NCBI GenBank assembly: GCA_963750995.1
Contig: CAVVST010000005.1
Coordinates: 1,116,001 to 1,180,000 of the forward strand
Direction: 5' to 3'
DNA length: 64,000 nt
From: CAVVST01 sp963750995
GTDB lineage: Bacteria > Acidobacteriota > Vicinamibacteria > Vicinamibacterales > UBA2999
Part shown: positions 26,010-34,056 of the stretch, in pieces
Numbering within the stretch: the first letter of the stretch is position 1
How the letters are laid out: every line of letters starts with the position of its first letter
Program-made: the position numbers and the translations under genes
Notes under the pieces: generated by a model
Told to the model about the DNA's origin: nothing
The model's database searches: none
Seen by the model: the letters and a program-made list of their open reading frames with translations, nothing else

Positions 26010-27322
26010 TGCTGCGCTCCGCTCGCGATGGTTCCCAGCACGAGCGGCCGCAACGCCGGCTGCGTGGCCGCCACGCTGACAGCCGCGTTCGCCAGGGTGA
26101 TGGCCTCGGCCAGCTCGCGGTCGTCGTTGTACAGCAGTTCAAGGATCGTGTCGCCCGCGGAAACTCGTTCGCCAGGTTTTTTCGTAATCAGCACCCCGGC
26201 CCCATGGTCGATGTGGTCTTCAATCCGCTGCCGCCCCGCCCCCAGCGCCTTGCATGCGCGTCCGATCAGGTCGGCCGTCATCGTCGTCACGTATCCGCTC
26301 TGCTCGGCCTTCACCGCGTGGCGCCCGCGCGCACCGGGCAGACGGCTGTAGTCGTCCAGCACACGGGCATCGCCACCCTGCCGGGCTACGAGCTCGCGCA
26401 TCTTCGCGAATGCGCGCCCTGACGAGATGGCGTCACGAACCGCGGGACCTGCGTCGAGGTCGCCGTAGTGCCCCGACACGATGAGCAGCCGGGTCGCCAG
26501 TTCGATGACAAGCGCCGTGGTGTCGGGCGGCCCGTGGCTCTTGAGCGTTTCGACGCACTCGATGATTTCAACGGCATTGCCGACCGCGCGGCCGAGCGGG
26601 GCGTCCATGTCGGTGATGACGGCATCGGTGCGGAGTCCACTCTGCGTGCCGATCGCCACCATCAGCCGCGCCAGCTCGCGCGCGTCCGCCTCCGACTGCA
26701 TGAACGCGCCGTGGCCACACTTGACGTCGAGCACCAGCGCGCTGCTCCCTTCCGCCAGTTTCTTGCTCATCACCGAGGCCGCAATCAGCGGAATGCTGGC
26801 CACCGTGGCGGTGACATCCCGCAGGGCATACAGTTTCTTGTCGGCGGGCGCCAGCGAGGCAGACTGGCCGACGATGCTGGTGCCGACGTCGGCGAGCACG
26901 CGGGTGAATTCGTCAATCGAGAGGCTGACGCGGAAACCGGGGATTGACTCCAGCTTGTCGAGCGTGCCGCCCGTGTGTCCGAGGCCGCGGCCCGACATTT
27001 TCGGCAGGACGATGCCGCAGGCGGCCACGATCGGCGCCAGGATGATGGAGACCTTGTCGCCGACGCCGCCCGTACTGTGTTTGCTGACCTTGGTGCCGGG
27101 AATGCTGGAGAGATCGACCTGGTCGCCGGATCGCCTCATGGCATCGGTCAGCCAGGTGGTTTCCTCGTCGGACATACCACGGAGAACGATCGCCATGAGC
27201 AGGGCGGACGCCTGGTAATCGGGAATGTGTCCCGAGCTGACGCCGCGAACGAAGTCATCGATGTCGCCGCGTGAGAGCGCCATCCCATCGCGCTTCTTCG
27301 CGATGACGTCGATAAACCCCAT
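26006..27322 (-). CDS. deoA: Thymidine phosphorylase
   Basis: 438 residues from ATG 27322, beginning MGFIDVIAKKRDGMALSRGD. The phosphate-binding motif KHSTGGVGDKVSI and substrate residues in MSGRGLGHTGGTLDKLESIPG are complete. It has the three-domain layout of pyrimidine nucleoside phosphorylases (a C-terminal domain rich in VTTMTADLIGRA and PGERVSAGDTILEL). It heads the operon deoA, transporter, phosphorylase, cdd. An open frame continues upstream into the antisense of the HEAT gene and is not coding. Confidence 0.95.
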   Translation of the reverse strand: MGFIDVIAKKRDGMALSRGDIDDFVRGVSSGHIPDYQASALLMAIVLRGMSDEETTWLTDAMRRSGDQVDLSSIPGTKVSKHSTGGVGDKVSIILAPIVAACGIVLPKMSGRGLGHTGGTLDKLESIPGFRVSLSIDEFTRVLADVGTSIVGQSASLAPADKKLYALRDVTATVASIPLIAASVMSKKLAEGSSALVLDVKCGHGAFMQSEADARELARLMVAIGTQSGLRTDAVITDMDAPLGRAVGNAVEIIECVETLKSHGPPDTTALVIELATRLLIVSGHYGDLDAGPAVRDAISSGRAFAKMRELVARQGGDARVLDDYSRLPGARGRHAVKAEQSGYVTTMTADLIGRACKALGAGRQRIEDHIDHGAGVLITKKPGERVSAGDTILELLYNDDRELAEAITLANAAVSVAATQPALRPLVLGTIASGAQQ

Positions 27323-27355
27323 GGAAGATCGCCCAGTATAATCAAGTTTCCAGAC

Positions 27356-29596
27356 ATGCCACCGACGCCGGGTCCCAACCCGATGTCTATCGAACAAGCC
27401 GCGCTCCTCGTGGAATTCGCGAGAGCCTGCCGCACCGCCGCTCGCTCGGTTTCCCTCTACCCGGCGACCCATCCGTCGATCCAGGCGTCGCTCCAGCGCG
27501 TCATCGGCGCCGCCGGGCGGCTGGCGCCCGCCGGAACCGTGACGCTCGCCGTGCACCCCGGGACGCTGATGATTGACGGCAAGGCGCCGGCACGGTCGGA
27601 CACAGCGCTCGAGGAGCTTGCCGGCCTCATGAAGGATCGCCTCGTGGGGGCGCTCCGGCTCGAATCCGGTGCCGACATCCACGACTGGCACGCGCTGCTG
27701 CTGCTGCTCGTGCGGCCGCTCGACGAGTTGTCGCAGGAGGGCGGCATCGCCAGGGCGTGGACGGCGACCGGCCGCAATCACTTCGAGATCCTCGAAATCG
27801 ACTATGCCGAGGTGCTCCGCGAGCGGAGCGGCGACGGCGCCACCGAGTGGGATCAGATCATCAGCTTCTGCCTGCGAGGGGAGGGACTGGACTCTGACGC
27901 GCTAACGGCGCTGCTCGACGCCCTCGGCGATTCGGCCCGGTTCGGTGAGCTGATCGAACGCCTGCAAAGCACGACGACCGGCGGCGACACGACCGTGAGT
28001 GCGCGGGTCGCGGCGCTGCTCCAGTTGGTCACACAGATGCTCCAGGCGTCAGCCGAGCGCGCCGGTGAAGGCAGCAAGGAAGGGGTACTCCAGACCGTCG
28101 CCGACTCCTCGGCGCGACTGACGCCCGACATGCTCATTGCGATCATCGAGAAGGCGCAGGCCCACCAGGGCCAGGAGTCGGATGTCGCGGCCGCCGTCGT
28201 CGACCGCATGGGCGACAACACGATTGCGTCCTTCGTCGCCGGCAACGTTGCCAAGCAGAATGGGGCCTCCGAGCGCCTGGCCCAGGCGCTCCAGCTGCTC
28301 GTGCCCGACATCGAGCGCAAGGAACGCCTGATCGATCTCGCGAAGCACGAAGCCGAAAAGAGCCCGCTCGGCCAGCTGGCAGGGTTCCAGGAACTGTGGG
28401 AGTCGGCGGCCAACATGCTGGCGTCGTATTCAGACGAGAGTTTCGTCTCGACCGAGTATGCGCGCGAACTCACCAGCGCGCAGAAGCAGTCGCTCGACGT
28501 CGAGCGCGTCGTCGACGACCCGCCGGCGCGCGTACAGGCGTGGAAGGCCACGGTAGAGGACGAGGCAATCAAGGCGCTCGACTTCCAGCTCCTACTTGAC
28601 TTGCTGAGAGTGGAAGACGACCCGGCGGCCTGGCGCGATACCGCGAAGCTGGTCGTGTCGGAGATCGAGAAGCGCGTGAAGGCAGGCGATCCCCAATCGG
28701 CGCAGAAGCTCGCGTTCGCCATTGTCCGCGAAATCGGCACCGGCGGCCGCGAGACGATGAGGCCCGCGGCAGAATCGGTGGTCGAAGCGCTGGCGAGCGT
28801 TTCGCTGGCGCGGGAGATCGCCAGCCATCTGCGCAAGGTCGAAGACGTCGGCGTCGATCCCTATAACCGCATCTGCCGCACCATCGGCGCCGGCATGATT
28901 GGTCCGCTGGCGGAGGTCCTGATCGTCGAGGAGAACAGCAGGGCGATCCGCCGGCTTCGGGAGATGTTGTTCGGGTTTGGCGCCGCGGGGCGCGAAACCG
29001 TCGAGCGGCTCAAGCGGTCGCCCAACCCGACGGTCCGGCGTACGGCGATCGACATGCTGCGGATGTTTGGCGGCCAGGACGCACTCGCCGACCTGGCGAC
29101 GATGCTCGAGGACCGCGAGCCGCAGGTGCAGCGTGACGCCATCAAGGCGATCGCGCAGCTCGGCAATGACGAGGCCTTCGCCGTTCTGCAGAAGGCGCTC
29201 ATGTCGGGGACAGCCGCCGGCAACACCATCCCGCAGCAGCTGATTACGCTGAAGGAGGAGCGGGCGGCGCCGCTGCTGTGCTACGTCCTCACCCATACGG
29301 CTCCGCGCGGACGCCTCATCGAGGTCCACACACAGATCATGGAGGCACTGGGCACGCTCGGCGCGCAGCCCGAGTCGATCTCCACGCTCCAGCGCGCCCT
29401 CTACCGCGGCGAATGGTGGGCGCCGACACGTACAGCAACCCTGCGCCGCGCCGCGGCCCTGGCGCTGGGCCGCATCGGCTCGCCGGAAGCGCGCCAGGTG
29501 CTCGAGGAGGCGAAGAAAAAAGGGAGCCGCGGCGTCCGTAACGCCGCGCGGCTTGCGCCAATCGCCCCGCCGCGGAGACAGCAGGAACGGGCATGA
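27356..29596 (+). CDS. HEAT-repeat protein with shared N-terminal domain
   Basis: 746 residues, diverging from deoA across only 33 bases. The N-terminal about 150 residues (ARSVSLYPATHPSIQASL ... VTLAVHPGTLMIDGK) resemble the N-terminus of the next gene's product (LRAVTLYAPGHPLVQRSI ... VTIGIVGEDLVVQDT). The middle is helical. The last about 200 residues hold HEAT-like repeats (PTVRRTAIDMLRMFGG, EPQVQRDAIKAIAQLG). No signal or membrane segment is seen. The stop overlaps the HD-GYP start (ATGA), so the two are probably made together and may bind each other. The initiation site is uncertain between 27356 and ATG 27383 (MSIEQAALL). Confidence 0.8.
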   Translation: MPPTPGPNPMSIEQAALLVEFARACRTAARSVSLYPATHPSIQASLQRVIGAAGRLAPAGTVTLAVHPGTLMIDGKAPARSDTALEELAGLMKDRLVGALRLESGADIHDWHALLLLLVRPLDELSQEGGIARAWTATGRNHFEILEIDYAEVLRERSGDGATEWDQIISFCLRGEGLDSDALTALLDALGDSARFGELIERLQSTTTGGDTTVSARVAALLQLVTQMLQASAERAGEGSKEGVLQTVADSSARLTPDMLIAIIEKAQAHQGQESDVAAAVVDRMGDNTIASFVAGNVAKQNGASERLAQALQLLVPDIERKERLIDLAKHEAEKSPLGQLAGFQELWESAANMLASYSDESFVSTEYARELTSAQKQSLDVERVVDDPPARVQAWKATVEDEAIKALDFQLLLDLLRVEDDPAAWRDTAKLVVSEIEKRVKAGDPQSAQKLAFAIVREIGTGGRETMRPAAESVVEALASVSLAREIASHLRKVEDVGVDPYNRICRTIGAGMIGPLAEVLIVEENSRAIRRLREMLFGFGAAGRETVERLKRSPNPTVRRTAIDMLRMFGGQDALADLATMLEDREPQVQRDAIKAIAQLGNDEAFAVLQKALMSGTAAGNTIPQQLITLKEERAAPLLCYVLTHTAPRGRLIEVHTQIMEALGTLGAQPESISTLQRALYRGEWWAPTRTATLRRAAALALGRIGSPEARQVLEEAKKKGSRGVRNAARLAPIAPPRRQQERA

Positions 29597-30951
29597 GCGC
29601 CACCCAGCGAATCAGACTCGTCGACGAGGTGGTCCGGCGCCTGGCTGCGGCGCTTCGCGCGGTGACGCTGTACGCGCCAGGACACCCGCTGGTCCAACGC
29701 AGCATCAATTCGTTCGCCGAAGTGCTGAACATCATGCACAGCTCGGCGCCGGCGGTCACCATCGGCATCGTCGGCGAAGACCTGGTTGTGCAGGACACGC
29801 CCATCCCCAGGGCAGCCGAAAACATGGAGAAGCTGGTCCGCCAGTTCCGGCAGGCCCGCATCGAACGCATCGTCATCGACAAGGGGGTCGACGTTGCCGA
29901 GCTGATGGAGCTGGCTCAGACGCTCGGCTCCCCGGTCTCGACGCCCGAGTCGAGCGCCAATCTCAACAAGCTGAAAAAAATTCGCGTCGGCCGGCTCCAG
30001 CTGGAAGAAGAGGAGCCGACCGCGGATATCGAGACCTATCGCAAGCTCTACAACGACGCCGTGTCGGTCGCGGGACAGCTGTGGGACAGCGCCACACTCG
30101 ACGGCATGCCCGATCCCGAGGCGGGCAGCCAGATCGTCAACTCGCTTGCCGACGAAGTCTCGCAGAACCGCACAGCGCTGCTGGCACTGACGACGCTGAA
30201 GAACTACGACAGCTATACGTTCACCCACATGGTGAACGTGTCGATCCTGACGATGGGCCAGGCGCGCGGCCTCGGCATCGACGGCCCGCTGCTGCGGGAG
30301 TTCGGTCTGTCGGCGTTGCTCCACGACATCGGCAAGGTGAAGACGCCATCGGAGATCCTCAACAAGCCGGAAAAGCTCACCGACAAGGAGTTCGAGATCC
30401 TGCGCCGACATACGGTCGACGGCGCCGAGATCCTGCGGCGCACGCCGGAAATCCCGGCGCTGTCACCGGTGGTCGCGTTCGAGCATCACCTGCGGCTCGA
30501 CGGCACCGGCTATCCATTCGGTGTCTCGCGCGGGACTTTGAACCTGGCGACGATGCTGTGCGGAATCGCGGACGTCTACGACGCGATGCGGTCGCAGCGC
30601 GTCTACCAGGAAGCCTTTCCGACCGACAGGATTCTTGCGGTGCTGCAGCGGAACGACGGCAAGCAGTTCGATCAACACCTCGTGCGGCGCTTCTCGCAGC
30701 TTGTCGGCATCTACCCCGCAGGCAACCTCGTCCGTTTGAATACTGGTGAAGTGGCGGTGGTGCTCAAGTCCTACCCCCCCGATCCCTATCGGCCGCGGGT
30801 CCGGCTGCTGTTTGATGCGACGGGCGCCGCCTTCACGCGGGTCCGCGAGTTCAACCTGTGGGAGAAGGATTCTGATCAACCGCGATCGATCCAGTCACCG
30901 GTCGATCCAGCCGGCTACGACATCGATCCGTTGACGTATCTTAGTAAGTAG
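29593..30951 (+). CDS. HD-GYP domain cyclic-di-GMP phosphodiesterase
   Basis: 452 residues. The N-terminal about 140 residues form the domain shared with the HEAT protein. The HD-GYP core is complete: HMVNVSILTMG, LLHDIGKVKTP, LRRHTVDGAEIL, FEHHLRLDGTGYP (the GYP loop) and GIADVYDAM. It is expected to hydrolyse cyclic-di-GMP to GMP. A short C-terminal domain (AGNLVRLNTGEVAVVL) is common in these proteins. Start ATG 29593 overlaps the HEAT stop. Confidence 0.93.
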   Translation: MSATQRIRLVDEVVRRLAAALRAVTLYAPGHPLVQRSINSFAEVLNIMHSSAPAVTIGIVGEDLVVQDTPIPRAAENMEKLVRQFRQARIERIVIDKGVDVAELMELAQTLGSPVSTPESSANLNKLKKIRVGRLQLEEEEPTADIETYRKLYNDAVSVAGQLWDSATLDGMPDPEAGSQIVNSLADEVSQNRTALLALTTLKNYDSYTFTHMVNVSILTMGQARGLGIDGPLLREFGLSALLHDIGKVKTPSEILNKPEKLTDKEFEILRRHTVDGAEILRRTPEIPALSPVVAFEHHLRLDGTGYPFGVSRGTLNLATMLCGIADVYDAMRSQRVYQEAFPTDRILAVLQRNDGKQFDQHLVRRFSQLVGIYPAGNLVRLNTGEVAVVLKSYPPDPYRPRVRLLFDATGAAFTRVREFNLWEKDSDQPRSIQSPVDPAGYDIDPLTYLSK

Positions 30952-30981
30952 CCTGCCCTCGCTTACAGTCCCAGGGGATTC

Positions 30982-32523
30982 ATGAAGATTTCACGCACGC
31001 GCGCGGCGACAGGGTTCGTATGCGCGGCCGCCATCGGCATTGGCGCGGCGCTCGCGCAGGATTCCGGGTTCCTGCCCCGCTTTCCGATCCTGATCTCCGA
31101 TCTCACGTCTCCCGGGATCGATCGCGGGCTCCGCGACGACGCGCCGCGGATGCCTCGTACCCAGGGCAGCACGGTGGCAGTGGCGGCCGATGACGAGCGG
31201 TTCATTCGCGGCAGCATCATCGTGAAGTTCCGCCCCGGCACCTCACCGGATGCGCAGCGCGCGATGCTGTCGCAGGTGGACGGATCGATCACGCCGGTGC
31301 TGCCGTATGCGAACTTCGACATCGTCTCGATTGCCGCGAGCGCCGACCCGGAGGAGGCGGCGCAGCGGCTCGACGCGCAACCCGATGTCGAGTACGCGCA
31401 GGCGCGCTACCGCGTCTACCCGCAGTTCGTGCCGAACGATCCGTTGTACGCGCGCCAGTGGAACTATCCGGCGCTGGACATGGAACGCGCGTGGGACATC
31501 AACCCGGGCGCCACGTCGTCGGTCACCGTCGCGGTGCTCGACAGCGGCGTGGCGTATCGCGCCGCGCTGATGCGCTACAACGCCGGGCCGTTCACGCTGG
31601 ACGGGCAGCGGTTCCCCGCGCTCGGCCTGATCGATGTGCCGTTTGCCGCGGCGCCGGACCTGAGTGGGCCGGATCGATTCGTCGCTCCGCGCGACTTCAT
31701 CTGGGAGACGACCACGCCGGTCGATCTCGACGGGCACGGCACCCACGTATCCGGCACGATCGGACAGCTCACGAATAACGGGACCGGAGTCGCGGGCATG
31801 GCCTTCAACGTCCGGATCATGCCGGTGAAGGTCCTCTCTGGCGTGTGGGACGTCATCTTCGGAGCCCGGCTGCAAGGGACCGACGACGTCGTGGCGCGCG
31901 CGGTGCGCTACGCCGCGGATAACGGCGCCCAGGTCCTGAACATGAGCATTGGCCGCGCCGGCTCGCCGGCGCCCGTCGTCCAGGAGGCAATCAACTACGC
32001 GGTGTCGCGCGGCGCCTTCGTCGTCGTCGCCGCCGGCAACGGATTCGAGGAAGGCAACTTGATCGAGCGGTATGCCGAATTCGCACCGGCGATCAACGGC
32101 ATGGTGAGCGTCGGCGCGATCGGCCGCGACCGGCGCCGGGCATTTTATTCAAATACCGGCAGCTACGTGGAACTTGCGGCGCCGGGAGGCAACTCTCTCG
32201 TCGGGGGCCCGGCCGGAGCAATCCTGCAGCAGACCTACGACTTGGACTTCGTCGACACCTACCTGGGGACTCCTGCCCAGTTTCGCGCACCGCGCTTCGA
32301 CGTCTTCGCGTACCAGCCGTTCCAGGGCACATCGATGGCCGCACCGCACGTCTCCGGCTTCGCGGCACTGCTGATCCAGCAGGGCATCACCAGTCCCGCT
32401 GCCATCGAAGCGGTGATGAAGCACTATGCGATCGACCTGGGCCCGAGCGGGCGCGACAACGAGTTCGGATACGGACTCATCAACCCGCGCGCGTCGCTGC
32501 GCGGCATGGGGCTGGCCAAGTGA
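30982..32523 (+). CDS. Secreted S8 subtilisin-family serine protease
   Basis: 513 residues with a signal peptide (FVCAAAIGIGAALAQ). An I9/fervidolysin-like propeptide (GSIIVKFRPGTSPDAQRAML) is followed by the catalytic domain. The triad is Asp about 186 in VAVLDSGVAY, His about 251 in DLDGHGTHVSG and Ser about 450 in GTSMAAPHVSGF, with oxyanion Asn in VVAAGNGFEEGN. It follows the HD-GYP gene by 30 bases and overlaps the next gene. It is exported, probably to the periplasm or outside. Confidence 0.95.
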   Translation: MKISRTRAATGFVCAAAIGIGAALAQDSGFLPRFPILISDLTSPGIDRGLRDDAPRMPRTQGSTVAVAADDERFIRGSIIVKFRPGTSPDAQRAMLSQVDGSITPVLPYANFDIVSIAASADPEEAAQRLDAQPDVEYAQARYRVYPQFVPNDPLYARQWNYPALDMERAWDINPGATSSVTVAVLDSGVAYRAALMRYNAGPFTLDGQRFPALGLIDVPFAAAPDLSGPDRFVAPRDFIWETTTPVDLDGHGTHVSGTIGQLTNNGTGVAGMAFNVRIMPVKVLSGVWDVIFGARLQGTDDVVARAVRYAADNGAQVLNMSIGRAGSPAPVVQEAINYAVSRGAFVVVAAGNGFEEGNLIERYAEFAPAINGMVSVGAIGRDRRRAFYSNTGSYVELAAPGGNSLVGGPAGAILQQTYDLDFVDTYLGTPAQFRAPRFDVFAYQPFQGTSMAAPHVSGFAALLIQQGITSPAAIEAVMKHYAIDLGPSGRDNEFGYGLINPRASLRGMGLAK

Positions 32524-33152
32524 AGCCGTTACTGACGCTCGCCGTTCTCTGTTTCCTGGTCCCGGCCGGCGCTGGCGCGCAGGACGACGGCTTCATGCTC
32601 CGCGGCTTCGGCGACATGGGTGCCACGACCTTCACGGCCGAGCAGAGCTTTACAGCCATCCTCGGGTCCAGCACGGCCGCGGTGTTCGGCGGCGGGGTCG
32701 AAGTCGTTCTTCCCCAGCGCATCTTCGTCAACGTGCGGGCGTCGCGGTTCCGCCAGACCGGCCAGCGCGTGTTCGTGTCGGGTGGTGAGCAATTCGACCT
32801 TGGCATTCCGACGACCGTGACGCTGACGCCGCTGCAGGTCACGGCGGGCTATCGTTTTCCTCGCGTCATCGGGCTCACCCCGTATGCGGGCGCCGGGCCG
32901 GGCTGGCACCACTTCACCGAGACGTCGCAGTTCGCCGACACGAGCGAGAACGTGGACGAGCAGTTTTCCGGTTTTCACGTCCTCGGCGGCGCCGAGGTCC
33001 GGCTGGTGCGGTGGCTTTCGCTCGGTGGTGAGCTGCAGTGGGCGACCGTGCCGGATGCAATCGGCGAGGATCCGAACAGCGTCGCTCGCGAGTTCAACGA
33101 GTCCGACCTGGGCGGCACGACCTTCCGCTTCAGGGTCATCGTCGGAATGTGA
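32520..33152 (+). CDS. Outer-membrane beta-barrel protein (small, OmpA-like type)
   Basis: 210 residues from a GTG that overlaps the protease stop. A signal peptide (LLTLAVLCFLVPAGAGAQ) precedes alternating strands such as IFVNVRASRFRQTGQRVF, LQVTAGYRFP, LTPYAGAGPGWHHF and LGGELQWATV. It ends FRFRVIVGM, close to an aromatic or hydrophobic barrel C-terminus. The layout matches eight-strand barrels; the role is unknown. Coupling to the protease suggests a shared export or surface function. Confidence 0.8.
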   Translation: MKPLLTLAVLCFLVPAGAGAQDDGFMLRGFGDMGATTFTAEQSFTAILGSSTAAVFGGGVEVVLPQRIFVNVRASRFRQTGQRVFVSGGEQFDLGIPTTVTLTPLQVTAGYRFPRVIGLTPYAGAGPGWHHFTETSQFADTSENVDEQFSGFHVLGGAEVRLVRWLSLGGELQWATVPDAIGEDPNSVAREFNESDLGGTTFRFRVIVGM

Positions 33153-33517
33153 AGGATTTCCGGGCGCGGGTGCTGTCGGCGGTGCGACGAATTCCCAGGG
33201 GACGCGTCGCGACCTACGGCGATGTGGCCGCCCTGGCGGGCAGCCCGCGCGCCTGGCGGGCGGTCGGCAACATCATGCGTGAATGCCGCGATCCGGCAAC
33301 ACCGTGCCACCGCGTCATCGGCGCCGGCGGCGCGCTGGGCGGCTACGGCGGCAACCTTCAGCTGAAACGCGAGCTGTTGCGAGCCGAGGGGATCGAGGTG
33401 GGCCCGCCTCCGCGCAGTAGCGCTTCGGCGCGGCAGGCACGCATCCGCCGGTTCCGCGACGTGCGCTGGAAAGCCGCCGTCAGGCGCGCCCCTTCAACTG
33501 CGCGGCCAACGAAGTGA
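33149..33517 (+). CDS. MGMT-type alkyltransferase, DNA-binding domain only
   Basis: 122 residues from GTG 33149, overlapping the barrel gene stop (ATGTGA). It matches the C-terminal domain of O6-methylguanine-DNA methyltransferases: VLSAVRRIPRGRVATYGDVA, RAVGNIMRECRDP, then the acceptor motif PCHRVIG with its Cys retained. Alkyltransferase-like proteins have Trp in that place, so this one may still be catalytic. The tail is Arg-rich, and the last 38 bases overlap the convergent TerB-like gene. Confidence 0.88.
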   Translation: MKDFRARVLSAVRRIPRGRVATYGDVAALAGSPRAWRAVGNIMRECRDPATPCHRVIGAGGALGGYGGNLQLKRELLRAEGIEVGPPPRSSASARQARIRRFRDVRWKAAVRRAPSTARPTK

Positions 33518-34052
33518 GAATGGCCTTTTCCTCGGCCGAGATCCGACCGATGATGCCGAGCATGCCGCCGGATGCCGCGGCGATCGCTTCAGCCTGTTTC
33601 ACCAGGTCGTCGGCCTTGAGATCCTCATGCCCAGGCGTGTCCATCAGCGCACGAATCAGCCGCGCTGCATTTACGAAGATGCGATCTGCCGGGCGATGTG
33701 TCAGCCATTCGGCGAGTTGACGATCGGCGGCACTGTCCTCGTCGATGCCGCGGGCCCGCGCCAGCTTGATGAGCAGATGGCGCTCGGCATCCGAGACGCC
33801 TCCCTCCGCCCAGGCGACCTGTACGAGCGGAACAAGCGGCAGGAGGACGACGGTGTCCGGCGTGAATCCCAGATCCTGGAGTTCTTTCAGCAGCTCGGGG
33901 TCATGGAGGCCCGAGCTCTTCCCAATCTCGGCGCGCGCCGCCTCGGCCGCGGCCGCTGCCCGCATCTTCTCGATCAGCTCTCTGTCCTTCCGCCGGAAGT
34001 ATTCCTCCTCCAGCGAATGTTCACGCTCCGCGAAGATATCCTTTTCCGTCAT
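33480..34052 (-). CDS. TerB-like helical protein of unknown function
   Basis: 190 residues. The N-terminal about 45 are charged and helical (EEEYFRRKDRELIEKMRAA), likely a coiled coil. The rest, VQVAWAEGGVSDAERHLLIKL and GIIGRISAEEKAILTSL, resembles the acidic helical hairpins of TerB proteins. Role unknown. It is the last gene of the minus-strand run that includes rng (4-base gap). Confidence 0.65.
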   Translation of the reverse strand: MTEKDIFAEREHSLEEEYFRRKDRELIEKMRAAAAAEAARAEIGKSSGLHDPELLKELQDLGFTPDTVVLLPLVPLVQVAWAEGGVSDAERHLLIKLARARGIDEDSAADRQLAEWLTHRPADRIFVNAARLIRALMDTPGHEDLKADDLVKQAEAIAAASGGMLGIIGRISAEEKAILTSLAAQLKGRA

Positions 34053-34056
34053 ACGC

